Position numbers and translations under genes: made by a program
Notes under the pieces: model-generated
Databases searched by the model: none
Seen by the model: only the letters and a program-made list of their open reading frames with translations
What the model was told of the DNA's origin: nothing
Source: an uncultured Pelagibacteraceae bacterium
GTDB lineage: Bacteria > Pseudomonadota > Alphaproteobacteria > Pelagibacterales > Pelagibacteraceae
DNA: 54,699 bases
Direction of reading: 5' to 3'
NCBI GenBank assembly: GCA_902575095.1
Contig: CACGPY010000006.1
Span: 1 to 54,699, forward strand
Shown here: piece by piece, positions 35,209 to 44,599 of the stretch
How the letters are laid out: each line of letters starts with the position of its first letter
How positions within the stretch are numbered: position 1 is the stretch's first letter

Positions 35209-38106
35209 TTATTCTTTAAGTATCTTTTCTAATATTTCTTTTTGTTGTGCAAGATGTTTGTTCAAATTTCCAGTCGCAGTAGTAGAAGATGCCTTTCTTC
35301 CAACAAATTTTACAGACTTATCACCAAAATCAATCATTTCTAAAGTTCGATCTATGTAATTTCTAACTGTATTCCAAGCACCCATATTTTTAGGCTCCTC
35401 TTGACACCAGATAAATTTTGCTTTGGTATACCGTTTTAAAATATTTGCTAAAGTTTTCGCAGGAAAGGGGTATAGTTGCTCAATTCTAACAAATGTAACT
35501 TTATCATTTTTTGTTTTTTCTCTAGCCTCAATTAAATCGTAATATATTTTTCCAGAACACATTACAACTTTCTTAATTTGGTCATCTCTTTTTTTAAGAT
35601 CTAAAAGATTATTTATTTTAAAATAAGCATCATCTTCGAGAACTCTGTGAAATGTACTTTTCTTTGTAAATTCTGAAATTTTTGAGATACATTTTTTATG
35701 TCTAAGCAAAGATTTTGGAGTCATAATAATTAATGGTTTTCTAAACTCTCTATGCATTTGTCTTCTTAGAACATGAAAATAATTTGAAGGAGTTGTACAA
35801 TTAACTACCTGTATATTCTCACCAGCACATAATTGTAAAAATCTTTCTAATCTTGCAGATGAATGTTCTGGTCCTTGCCCTTCATATCCATGTGGTAGTA
35901 ACATAACTAGCCCACTCGCTCTTCCCCACTTCGACTCACCTGAAGAAATAAATTGGTCTATTATAATTTGAGCACCATTTGCAAAATCACCAAATTGTGC
36001 TTCCCACAATACTAATGTTTCTGGTTCTGAAAGAGAGTATCCAAATTCAAATCCCAAAACTGCCAATTCTGATAGCAAACTATCAATGATTTCAAAACTT
36101 TTCTGACCTTTTAAGATATTATTTAAGGGAATGTATCTTTGATGGTTTTCTTGATTTCTGAGAACAGCATGTCTCTGGCTAAAAGTTCCTCTTCCTGAGT
36201 CTTGGCCTGACAATCTTACTGAAAAGCCTTCTGTAAGTAATGTCCCAAATGCTAAACTTTCTGCAGTTGACCAATCGATAGATTTACCATCTTTTATAGA
36301 TTGCATTCTTAAATCAAATATTTTTTTTAAAGTTTTGTGAATTTGAAAATCATCAGGAACTTTACAAATTTTTTTACCAATATCGACTAATTTACTCTTG
36401 TCAACTCCGCTTACTCCTCTTTTATCTTTTCCTAAACCTGGTTTAAATCTGGACCATGCTCCATCAAACCACTTTAATTCTGATTTATAATTTTTTGATG
36501 AAATAAATTCTTCCTCTAAAAATTTTTTAAAGTTTATTTTTTCTTTCTGCAACTCTGCTTCGGACGTTAAGCCCTCTTGGCTAAGTTTCTTTCCGTAAAT
36601 AACAAGTGTCGAAGGATGTGTTTTAATTTTTTTGTACATTATTGGTTGAGTGAAAGATGGTTCATCTCCCTCATTGTGACCAAATCTTCTGTAACAAACC
36701 ATATCGATAACAACATCTCTATTAAATTTTTGTCTGTACTCAGTCGCTATTTTTGCACAGTGAACAACGGCCTCTGGGTCGTCTCCATTAACATGAAATA
36801 TTGGAGCTTGTGCAATTTTTGCAACATCAGAGGGATAAGGTGAGGATCTTGCAAATCTCGGAGCCGTTGTAAAACCGATTTGATTATTCACAATAATATG
36901 TATTGTCCCACCTATGTTATGTCCAGGAAGACCGGACATTGCAAAACATTCAGCAACTATTCCCTGCCCTGCAAATGCTGCATCGCCATGCATTAAAACA
37001 GGTATCACCTTTTTTCTTTCTTTATCATTATGAAAAAATTGTTTAGCACGTACTTGTCCAAGCACTACAGGGTTAACTGCCTCTAGGTGAGATGGGTTAT
37101 CTGTAAGACTGATATGTACGGAATTCCCATCAAATTCTCGATTAGAGGATGCGCCTAAATGATATTTAACATCTCCTTCAAAATCTTTACCTTCTCCGAC
37201 TGTTTTTCCAAAAAATTCACTGAAGATTGCTTTAAATGGTTTTCCCATCACATTTGCCAAAACATTGAGTCTTCCACGGTGGGGCATCCCTATTTTAATT
37301 TCTTTAGCTCCTAAATTTCCCCCTCTTTTAATTATTTGCTCCAATGCCGGTATTAGGGATTCGCCACCATCTAATCCAAATCTTTTCGTTCCAACAAATT
37401 TAACATGCAAGTATTTTTCAAAACCCTCTGCTTGTACTATTTTGTTCAATATCGCTCTCTTTCCGTTTTCGGTGAATGTTATATTTTTTTCTGGTCCTTC
37501 GATTCTATCTCTTATCCAAGACTTTTCTTCAGGATCTCCCATATGCATAAACTCATATCCGATATTTGAACAATAAGTTTTTTTAAGTATTGTCAAAATT
37601 TGATTTAGATCTCCATATTGAAGTCCCAGAACACCATCTAAAAAAATTTTTCTATTGTAATCATTTTTGGTAAATCCGTAGCTTTCTGGTTTTAATTCAG
37701 TATGCTCGTCTTTTTTTTGAATTGATAATGGATCAAGATTTGCAATTAAATGACCTCTTATTCGATAGGCTCTAATTAGCATTATAGCTCTGACAGAGTC
37801 TTTTGAAGCTTGTTTTATTGAATCTAAATTTAACTCAGTTGTTTCTGTTTTATACTGCTGTTTGTCTTTTTTTAATTCAGTAAAAGTTTTTTTAACCTTT
37901 TTTTCTGGCGACCAACTAGGTCCGATTAAACTGTCATAAACTAATTTTTCATCTTCACTTAATCCCTTAAAAAATTTTCTCCAACTTTCAGGTAGTGAAT
38001 GAGGATCTGAAATATAATCTGCATAAAATTCATTAATAAATTCAGCGTTATTCCCCGCTAAGAATGATGTTTTTTTATAAATAGTATTATTATTTGATGA
38101 TGACAT
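35209..38106 (-). CDS. sucA: 2-oxoglutarate dehydrogenase E1 component
   Basis: A 965-residue thiamine-diphosphate enzyme that decarboxylates 2-oxoglutarate. The N-terminal E2-binding part contains FLAGNNAEFINEFYADY and SLPESWRKFF. GMPHRGRLNVLANV is near residue 272, and the ThDP-binding GDAAFAGQG...VNNQIGFTT region lies at about 370-420. ETLVLWEAQFGDFANGAQ near 733 is a further signature. A longer frame begins with TTG at 38142 overlapping the sucD stop, but its leading residues are hydrophobic and unlike E1, so I use ATG 38106. Confidence 0.95.
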   Translation of the reverse strand: MSSSNNNTIYKKTSFLAGNNAEFINEFYADYISDPHSLPESWRKFFKGLSEDEKLVYDSLIGPSWSPEKKVKKTFTELKKDKQQYKTETTELNLDSIKQASKDSVRAIMLIRAYRIRGHLIANLDPLSIQKKDEHTELKPESYGFTKNDYNRKIFLDGVLGLQYGDLNQILTILKKTYCSNIGYEFMHMGDPEEKSWIRDRIEGPEKNITFTENGKRAILNKIVQAEGFEKYLHVKFVGTKRFGLDGGESLIPALEQIIKRGGNLGAKEIKIGMPHRGRLNVLANVMGKPFKAIFSEFFGKTVGEGKDFEGDVKYHLGASSNREFDGNSVHISLTDNPSHLEAVNPVVLGQVRAKQFFHNDKERKKVIPVLMHGDAAFAGQGIVAECFAMSGLPGHNIGGTIHIIVNNQIGFTTAPRFARSSPYPSDVAKIAQAPIFHVNGDDPEAVVHCAKIATEYRQKFNRDVVIDMVCYRRFGHNEGDEPSFTQPIMYKKIKTHPSTLVIYGKKLSQEGLTSEAELQKEKINFKKFLEEEFISSKNYKSELKWFDGAWSRFKPGLGKDKRGVSGVDKSKLVDIGKKICKVPDDFQIHKTLKKIFDLRMQSIKDGKSIDWSTAESLAFGTLLTEGFSVRLSGQDSGRGTFSQRHAVLRNQENHQRYIPLNNILKGQKSFEIIDSLLSELAVLGFEFGYSLSEPETLVLWEAQFGDFANGAQIIIDQFISSGESKWGRASGLVMLLPHGYEGQGPEHSSARLERFLQLCAGENIQVVNCTTPSNYFHVLRRQMHREFRKPLIIMTPKSLLRHKKCISKISEFTKKSTFHRVLEDDAYFKINNLLDLKKRDDQIKKVVMCSGKIYYDLIEAREKTKNDKVTFVRIEQLYPFPAKTLANILKRYTKAKFIWCQEEPKNMGAWNTVRNYIDRTLEMIDFGDKSVKFVGRKASSTTATGNLNKHLAQQKEILEKILKE

Positions 38107-38138
38107 TAAAAAATTTATTGTAACATAAATTACATAAA

Positions 38139-39014
38139 TCAACCATTAAGTTTTTGATATAAAGTCTTGCCTATATCGGCAGGTGAATTTGAAATGGTAA
38201 TACCCGCAGATTTCATTATTTCTATCTTATCCATGGCACCTCCCTTTCCACCTGAAATAATAGCCCCTGCATGACCCATTCTTCTTCCTGGAGGGGCAGT
38301 TAATCCAGCAATAAAACCAACCATAGGCTTTTTTATTTTTTCTCTTTTTATAAAATCTGAAGCTTCTTCCTCTGCAGACCCTCCTATTTCGCCAATCATA
38401 ACTATTGATTTAGTATCATCATCTTTTAAAAATAATTCTAGGCAATCAATAAAATTTGTACCATTAATTGGATCTCCTCCAATTCCTATGCATGTCGACT
38501 GACCCATGCCATTAGCTGAAGTTTGTGCTACAGCCTCGTAAGTTAAGGTACCTGATCTGGAAACTATGCCAACAGTTCCTTTTTTATGAATCGCACCAGG
38601 CATTATTCCAATTTTGCATTCGTCTGGTGTTATAATCCCGGGACAGTTAGGTCCGATTAACCTTGAAACGCTTTTGTTTAAAACTTGTTTTACCTTAAGC
38701 ATATCCATAACTGGTATACCTTCTGTAATGCAGACAATTAATTTTATTTTAGCTTCTATAGCTTCAATTATTGCATTACCTGCAAATCTTGGAGGCACAT
38801 AAATCATTGTTGCATCAGCAGAAGTTTGGTCTTTCGCTTCTTGCACTGAATTATATATTGGTAGGTTTAAATGTTGCTGACCCCCTTTTTTAGGTGTTAC
38901 ACCACCAACTAATTTTGTTCCATATTTTATAGCTTGTTCAGAATGAAAAGTTCCGTGAGTGCCAGTAAAACCTTGGCAAATTACTTTTGTATTCTTATCT
39001 ACTAAAATTGACAT
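38139..39014 (-). CDS. sucD: Succinyl-CoA synthetase alpha subunit
   Basis: A 291-residue subunit that binds CoA and carries the phosphohistidine. CoA-binding [17 protein letters not shown] lies near residues 13-29, and [10 protein letters not shown] near 121-130. The phospho-His is in [13 protein letters not shown] near residue 246. It makes ATP or GTP from succinyl-CoA. It is separated from sucC by 1 base. Confidence 0.97.
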   Translation of the reverse strand: MSILVDKNTKVICQGFTGTHGTFHSEQAIKYGTKLVGGVTPKKGGQQHLNLPIYNSVQEAKDQTSADATMIYVPPRFAGNAIIEAIEAKIKLIVCITEGIPVMDMLKVKQVLNKSVSRLIGPNCPGIITPDECKIGIMPGAIHKKGTVGIVSRSGTLTYEAVAQTSANGMGQSTCIGIGGDPINGTNFIDCLELFLKDDDTKSIVMIGEIGGSAEEEASDFIKREKIKKPMVGFIAGLTAPPGRRMGHAGAIISGGKGGAMDKIEIMKSAGITISNSPADIGKTLYQKLNG

Positions 39015-39015
39015 T

Positions 39016-40179
39016 TTATTTAACCGCTTCTACTATTTTTTTTGCTGCATCATTTAAATCTGAAGCTGATAGTATTTTTAAATTAGATTTATCTAAAATA
39101 TCTTTGCCTTCTTTAAAATTAGTACCCGCCAATCTAACAACTAAAGGGATTGATAAATTAATTTCTCTTGCAGCATCAACAACCCCTTGAGCTAAAACAT
39201 CGCATCTCATTATTCCACCGAATATATTTATTAAAATTCCCTTAACATTTTTATCAGCAAGTATTAACTTAAAAGCTGCTGAAACTTTTTCTTTACTCGC
39301 TCCTCCACCAACATCTAAAAAATTTGCTGGTTCTTTTCCATAAATTTTTATTATATCCATTGTCGCCATTGCTAAACCAGCACCATTAACCATACATCCT
39401 ATCGAACCATTAAGTTTTATATACGCAAGGTCATACTTACTAGCCTCAACTTCAGCAGGTTCTTCTTCGTTTAAATCCCTTAGTTCTAAAATTTCTGGCC
39501 TTCTAAAAATTGCATTGTCATCAAAATTCATTTTAGCATCGAGACAAATTAATTCCCCAGGTTTTGTTATTATCAAAGGATTTATCTCTATTAGACTAGC
39601 ATCTTTTTTAACCAGAATTTCATAAAGAGATTTAACTAATTTACTGGCAACTTTTTTTTGTTTTGTATTTAATTTGTAAATTGATATTATTTTTTCAATT
39701 TCTTTCTCGTTAGGTCCTTCTAATTTTAAATCTATTTTGTTGGTTGTAATTTTATCAGGAGTCTCATTGGCAACTTTCTCTATATCCATTCCCCCTTCGG
39801 TACTACTTATAAAAGCGATTTTTGATGTTTCTCTATCTATTAAACAAGATAAATAAAATTCTTTTGAAATGTCTGAAGCTTCCTCAATATATAACCTTTT
39901 AACTTTTTTTCCTTCTGGACCTGTTTGGTGTGTGATTAGTGTCTTTCCCATCATTAACTTGGCTTCTCTTTCTAAGTCGGCAATGTTTTTGATAAGCTTT
40001 ACACCTCCCGCTTTTCCTCTACCACCTGCGTGTATTTGGGCTTTTAAGACAAATTCTTTACCTTTAAGTTTAGAAATTTTTTTAGAGATTTCATCTAATG
40101 AAAAAATTACAATACCGCTGGATACAGGAGCGCCGAATTCTTTTAAGATTTCTTTTGCTTGATGTTCGTGAATATTCAT
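39016..40179 (-). CDS. sucC: Succinyl-CoA synthetase beta subunit
   Basis: A 387-residue ATP-grasp subunit. The N-terminal [19 protein letters not shown], nucleotide-binding [14 protein letters not shown] near residues 47-60, and [14 protein letters not shown] plus [10 protein letters not shown] near 322 are family signatures. In most alphaproteobacteria it is preceded by mdh; here three unrelated genes lie between, so it must have its own promoter in the 97-base divergent gap. Confidence 0.97.
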   Translation of the reverse strand: MNIHEHQAKEILKEFGAPVSSGIVIFSLDEISKKISKLKGKEFVLKAQIHAGGRGKAGGVKLIKNIADLEREAKLMMGKTLITHQTGPEGKKVKRLYIEEASDISKEFYLSCLIDRETSKIAFISSTEGGMDIEKVANETPDKITTNKIDLKLEGPNEKEIEKIISIYKLNTKQKKVASKLVKSLYEILVKKDASLIEINPLIITKPGELICLDAKMNFDDNAIFRRPEILELRDLNEEEPAEVEASKYDLAYIKLNGSIGCMVNGAGLAMATMDIIKIYGKEPANFLDVGGGASKEKVSAAFKLILADKNVKGILINIFGGIMRCDVLAQGVVDAAREINLSIPLVVRLAGTNFKEGKDILDKSNLKILSASDLNDAAKKIVEAVK

Positions 40180-40196
40180 TATTGCTGTAATTTATT

Positions 40197-40202
40197 ATTA
40201 TA
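40197..40202 (-). promoter_or_regulatory. Candidate -10 box for sucC
   Basis: On the minus strand a perfect TATAAT occurs 18 bases before the sucC ATG, inside the 97-base divergent gap (40180-40276) shared with the methyltransferase gene. The -35 position (AAGAAT with a 17-base spacer) is poor. The predicted leader would be only about 10 bases. I see no clear plus-strand promoter for the methyltransferase in the same gap. Confidence 0.3.
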
Positions 40203-40276
40203 TGACAAAATTTAATTTTATTCTTTTACTTTTAAAAAACATATCGGTAAAGTAATTTTATTATTTATTCATTAAA

Positions 40277-41086
40277 ATGATAAAAATTGTTAAAAAAATC
40301 AAATTTTCTAACGACGAAAATAGAATGAGCTCTGTTGCTAATACTGTTAAGGCAAGAAGTCTTTACTACTCATCAAAATCTAAAAACGTTAGATTTTTAC
40401 TTGAGAAAAGATTTTCTTGGATGAATAATTTTATTGATGAAAAACATGTTGGCATCGAAGTTGGTTCAGGAGCTGGTTTTTTAAGAGATTTTATAAAAAA
40501 TAAAAACTTGAAGCTTACCGACCTTGGAAACGATGAACATCTTGATTTCAAAAATATAGATGCACAGAATACAGGTTTCTCAAAAGACAGTTTTGATTAT
40601 GTGATTGCATCCAATATGATTCATCATATTCCGTTTCCAATGAAGTTTTTTAAGGAAATGAATCGAATTTTAAAGAGAGGTGGAAGATTAATAATTTTTG
40701 AATCCTATTGTTCTTTGGTTTTTCAAATAGTTACAATGATAATGCGCCATGAAGGTTTCGACTTTACAGTAGACGTATGGGATGAAGAAAAAGCTAAAAG
40801 TGATGAAAATAATGCTTGGCATGGAAATGTTGCTGTACCTCATCTAATTTTTGACGATAAAAATAAATTTGAAGAAAAATTAGGAAAATTTTTTAAAATT
40901 GAATATGAAAAATTATCAGAATGTTTTATATTTTTAAATTCTGGAGGCGTAACATCTAAAACAAATTGTATTCCAGTAAACAGATTTTTTTTTAATATTA
41001 TACACTCAATAGATCGTTTTTTAATTAAGTTTTTTCCTAATATATTTTGTATGGGTAGAAAAATAGTACTTACAAAAATTAATTAA
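40277..41086 (+). CDS. Class I SAM-dependent methyltransferase
   Basis: A 269-residue Methyltransf_11-type protein. Motif I GIEVGSGAGFLRDF is near residues 60-73. Acidic positions follow (TDLGND), then DSFDYVIASNMIHHIPFPMKFFKEM with motif II at about 105-130, and LKRGGRLIIFESY as motif III. The C-terminal 100 residues hold no named domain. The substrate is unknown; with the adjacent GT2 gene, a sugar, lipid or polyisoprenoid-linked glycan is a reasonable guess only. First plus-strand gene of the cassette between sucC and mdh. Confidence 0.75.
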   Translation: MIKIVKKIKFSNDENRMSSVANTVKARSLYYSSKSKNVRFLLEKRFSWMNNFIDEKHVGIEVGSGAGFLRDFIKNKNLKLTDLGNDEHLDFKNIDAQNTGFSKDSFDYVIASNMIHHIPFPMKFFKEMNRILKRGGRLIIFESYCSLVFQIVTMIMRHEGFDFTVDVWDEEKAKSDENNAWHGNVAVPHLIFDDKNKFEEKLGKFFKIEYEKLSECFIFLNSGGVTSKTNCIPVNRFFFNIIHSIDRFLIKFFPNIFCMGRKIVLTKIN

Positions 41087-41119
41087 TGTAATTGATTTGA
41101 TTATATTAAAAAAAAATTT

Positions 41120-41995
41120 ATGAAATCAAATATAATAATTCTTACTCCAGTTTATAATGATTGGAATAATTTAGAAAAACTTTTAAAAAGGATTAATAGA
41201 ATTTTTTTTAAAAGATTAAAATCTAAATTTGAGCTTGTCATTGTCAATGATTGCTCACAAGAAAACTATAATTGTAAAAAATTAAAATTAAGAATGGTTA
41301 GTAAAATTAATGTTATCTCACTTTTTAAAAATGTTGGCAGTCAGAGAGCTATTGCAATAGGAATAAGGTATTTAAATAATGTTTATAGAAAAAAAAATTT
41401 TAAGACCATAATAATTGACTCTGATGGACAGGATAACCCTAATGTGATCTCAAAACTTTTATCTATAAGTAATCAAAAACCAAGTTTTTCTATTGCAATT
41501 AATAGAGGACAAAGAAAAGAGTCAAATTTATTTAGAATTTTTTACGAACTTTACTGCTTAATAATAAGAGTTTTTTATTTTAAAAAAATTAGATTTGGAA
41601 ACTTTAGTCTTATTGATTCAAATCACTTAAAAGAAATTAGTAATAAAAGTGATCTATGGTGTGCATTTCCACCAACACTATCAAAATATATTAGTCAGAT
41701 TGTTCACTTAACTGTCAATAGAGAAAAGAGATATGGCGGAGACTCTAAAATGAATTTTTTTGGATTGATAAGACATGCCTGGAGAGTTTTTTCTGCTTTA
41801 AGATTTAGAGTTTTTATATCATCAGTTATTTACGTTTCTTTAAGCTATGGCATCTTTTATGAAAACCATAAAACATTTTTTTTCTTAATATTTTTCTCGC
41901 TTTTAATATTTAATATTGTAAATTTTTTTCTTTCTTTCAAAAATAAGAGCGATTTTACGATGAATTATAGAAAAGCAAAGATTAGAGTTTTGTAG
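41120..41995 (+). CDS. Family 2 glycosyltransferase (membrane-anchored)
   Basis: A 291-residue protein. The GT-A catalytic part (about 1-220) begins IIILTPVYNDWNNLEKLL and has the acidic IVNDCSQ, the metal-binding DSDGQDNP near residue 103, and GSQRAIAIGIRYL. Two hydrophobic helices at about 231-272 anchor it in the membrane, as in dolichyl/undecaprenyl-phosphate sugar transferases. It probably transfers a sugar from a nucleotide donor to a lipid carrier or surface glycan. It follows the methyltransferase by 33 bases. Its last 14 bases overlap the convergent polytopic gene. Confidence 0.78.
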   Translation: MKSNIIILTPVYNDWNNLEKLLKRINRIFFKRLKSKFELVIVNDCSQENYNCKKLKLRMVSKINVISLFKNVGSQRAIAIGIRYLNNVYRKKNFKTIIIDSDGQDNPNVISKLLSISNQKPSFSIAINRGQRKESNLFRIFYELYCLIIRVFYFKKIRFGNFSLIDSNHLKEISNKSDLWCAFPPTLSKYISQIVHLTVNREKRYGGDSKMNFFGLIRHAWRVFSALRFRVFISSVIYVSLSYGIFYENHKTFFFLIFFSLLIFNIVNFFLSFKNKSDFTMNYRKAKIRVL

Positions 41996-43598
41996 TACAG
42001 TCTTTTAACTCAATTTTTATTAAGATTTCATTTAATTCTTTTTTTTTAAAACAATTTTTTCCAACGAATTCTTTAATATTCAAAAAATCAAATTCATTAG
42101 GGAAAGACTCAACTATATAAATATTTTGAATTTTATTTTTAGTTAATTTATAATGAATTTTTTTCAAATAATCGTTATAAAAAATATTATCTTTTGAGGA
42201 TGGAAATGTATTATTAGGAAAATACCATCTATTTGGAATATTTAGGTTTTCTTCTAATAACAAGGAAAAAAATTGATAATGTGTAATAATCATTTTTGAA
42301 GTTTTATCATCTTTAATTACTTTTAAAGACTCAGCAATTAAATCTAGTTCAGCTGACGGACTCATTATGGCATTTGTAGGTGTGATCCATTGTAATTTAT
42401 TTAATTTTTTGTCTAAAATTTTTGCATCTATTCGACCAGATAAATTTATATTCTGAAGGTCTAAAAATTTTCGTTGTTCGTTATAAGTAAAGTGATATTT
42501 TAAGCTTGCAAATAAAACAATTGATATAAGTAAAATATTTCTGATTTTGTAGTCACTGTCTGGTCTTATTTTTTTTAAAAGTACAATTAATAAACCACAT
42601 AAGATTGGTATAAGTGAAAAAATGAATGTTTGATTAGCTGTTATCAATTGATGAAACATAAAGCTTAAAATACAGAGAAGAACAAAAACGTTTAGTAATA
42701 TTATTTTATCAAAATTAAATCTAGTTTGGTTTCTTTGAATGTGAAAAATTATCGAGAAAACAAACATTATTATAAAAATATTTAAAAATTTAAAATGACC
42801 AATCACACCTCTAAAAGTAAATTTATTGACTAGTTTTGCACCTGCAAAAGCATCTATTTCATTCAAAATTCTACCTTCACCAATTGTAAAAGGGAAAAAA
42901 ATTAATTGATTTAAAAAATCGCTGAGGCTTATTTTTAAAGTTATAAAATATAATATAACAGCAGTAAGGGATACAAAACTTCCCATAATAAAAAACTTTA
43001 AGTAATAATTATTGAATTTAAAAAAGTATACAATTGCAAAAAAAATAATTAGTAAATTTATTAATCCCGATGGTAATTGCATGCTTAGAAAAGACAACAG
43101 CATGGTATTTGGTAAAATTATCCAATAAATTTTTTTTTCTTTTTCTATAGCAAGATAGAAAACAAACATAGAGATTAAGCTAATAATTAAAGAGTGTTGG
43201 TAGGGAAAAGGTGTACCTACAACTGGGTAGCATAATATGCCTACACTTAGTGATAATATGAAGTTAACGAATAAATTCTTAGTAAATTGATTTAAAAAGA
43301 AAAAAAAGAATAAACTTATTAAAACATTAAAGAAAGATGAATGAAAAATATATGCATTCCAATTTAATCCAAATAAATAAAAAAAAACACCTTGGATATA
43401 ATCAACTAAAATTCCAGAAATTACCCAGTAATCTTTAATTGGGTGATAACCATTAAGAACATTATAGCCAGAGTCAAAAAATGAAAATGTATCGATAGGA
43501 TATAAACCGATATTTGCGTAATAAAAATTTATGAAGAAAGAAAAAGTTGTTATTACAACACTTAAAAAAAATTTTAATAAATATGATTTATTTAACAT
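41982..43598 (-). CDS. Polytopic membrane protein, possible GT-C glycosyltransferase
   Basis: A 538-residue protein with about 10-12 hydrophobic helices over the first ~370 residues and a C-terminal soluble domain of about 160 residues. The first extracytoplasmic loop is rich in acidic and aromatic residues (PIDTFSFFDSGYNVLNGYHP, then KDYW). That is the layout of GT-C enzymes, which use a lipid-phosphate sugar donor and place a catalytic Asp in this loop. No diagnostic motif settles the family, so hypothetical is a fair alternative. I use ATG 43598; a TTG lies one codon earlier. It follows mdh by 31 bases on the same strand. Confidence 0.6.
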   Translation of the reverse strand: MLNKSYLLKFFLSVVITTFSFFINFYYANIGLYPIDTFSFFDSGYNVLNGYHPIKDYWVISGILVDYIQGVFFYLFGLNWNAYIFHSSFFNVLISLFFFFFLNQFTKNLFVNFILSLSVGILCYPVVGTPFPYQHSLIISLISMFVFYLAIEKEKKIYWIILPNTMLLSFLSMQLPSGLINLLIIFFAIVYFFKFNNYYLKFFIMGSFVSLTAVILYFITLKISLSDFLNQLIFFPFTIGEGRILNEIDAFAGAKLVNKFTFRGVIGHFKFLNIFIIMFVFSIIFHIQRNQTRFNFDKIILLNVFVLLCILSFMFHQLITANQTFIFSLIPILCGLLIVLLKKIRPDSDYKIRNILLISIVLFASLKYHFTYNEQRKFLDLQNINLSGRIDAKILDKKLNKLQWITPTNAIMSPSAELDLIAESLKVIKDDKTSKMIITHYQFFSLLLEENLNIPNRWYFPNNTFPSSKDNIFYNDYLKKIHYKLTKNKIQNIYIVESFPNEFDFLNIKEFVGKNCFKKKELNEILIKIELKDCTTKL

Positions 43599-43629
43599 CA
43601 AATTTTATTTTTTAAACTACTAATTACTT

Positions 43630-44589
43630 TTAGTTTAAACTAGGATCTATAGCACTAGCAGCATTAAATAAATCTCTTACTGAGTCTATAGATTTTTTAA
43701 AGTTATTTTTTTCTTCTGAAGATAGATTGAGCTCAATTATTTTTTCAACTCCTTTTGCTCCAATTATTACTGGCACTCCAGCATAAATATCTTTAACATT
43801 GTATTCTCCATTTAAATAAACTGCACACGGTAATTGTTTTTTTAAATCTTTAAGGTAACATTCAGCCATTTCTACACCGGATGCTGCAGGTGCATAGAAT
43901 GCGGAACCCTTTTCTAAATATTTTACAATTTCAGCTCCTCCTTTTTTTGTTCTATCAACTATTTTATCGAGTTTTTCTTTAGAAATTCTTCCTTCTTTAA
44001 CAAGATCAAGAATTTTTTTTCCTTCAACCTCTGTTGAGGCTAACATTGCAACCATGCTATCTCCATGACCGCCTAGGACAAATGATTTAATCTTTTGCAC
44101 TGGAACTTTAAGTTCTTGTGATAAAAAATAAATAAACCGGGACGAATCTAGTATACCTGCCATTCCTACAACTTTATTTTTTGGTAGTCCTGAATATTTT
44201 TGTAAAGCCATAACGATCACATCTAGTGGATTAGTTATACATATTACAAATGCATTTGGTGAAGTTTTTTTTATTCCTTCTGCAACCTGCTTAATGATTT
44301 TTAAATTAATACCAAGTAAATCATCCCTCGTCATACCTGGTTTTCTTGGTACTCCTGCTGTTATGATTATCACATCAGAGTTTTTTGTATCGTCATATTT
44401 ATCAGTTCCGATTAGACTAACATTGAAGCCATTAACAGGTGATGATTGGGCGATATCTAAAGCTTTACCTTTAGCTATCCCTGCAGCAACATCGAATAAA
44501 ACAACATCAGCCAATTCTTTAAGTGCTATTAAGTGAGCTAAAGTTCCACCGATTTGACCTGCACCTATTAATGTGATTTTTTTTTTCAT
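43630..44589 (-). CDS. mdh: Malate dehydrogenase
   Basis: A 319-residue LDH-like MDH that oxidises malate to oxaloacetate with NAD. The N-terminal Rossmann is [16 protein letters not shown]. The substrate loop [16 protein letters not shown] near residues 77-92 carries the Arg residues specific for malate. The catalytic His is in [11 protein letters not shown] near residue 176, and ITNPLDVIV is near 118. It is located after mmsA (10-base gap). The partner sucC is displaced by the three-gene cassette. Confidence 0.96.
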   Translation of the reverse strand: MKKKITLIGAGQIGGTLAHLIALKELADVVLFDVAAGIAKGKALDIAQSSPVNGFNVSLIGTDKYDDTKNSDVIIITAGVPRKPGMTRDDLLGINLKIIKQVAEGIKKTSPNAFVICITNPLDVIVMALQKYSGLPKNKVVGMAGILDSSRFIYFLSQELKVPVQKIKSFVLGGHGDSMVAMLASTEVEGKKILDLVKEGRISKEKLDKIVDRTKKGGAEIVKYLEKGSAFYAPAASGVEMAECYLKDLKKQLPCAVYLNGEYNVKDIYAGVPVIIGAKGVEKIIELNLSSEEKNNFKKSIDSVRDLFNAASAIDPSLN

Positions 44590-44599
44590 TTACTTCCTT

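Noticed and set aside
36577-36843. 88-codon plus-strand frame
   Set aside because: Antisense to sucA; no independent support.
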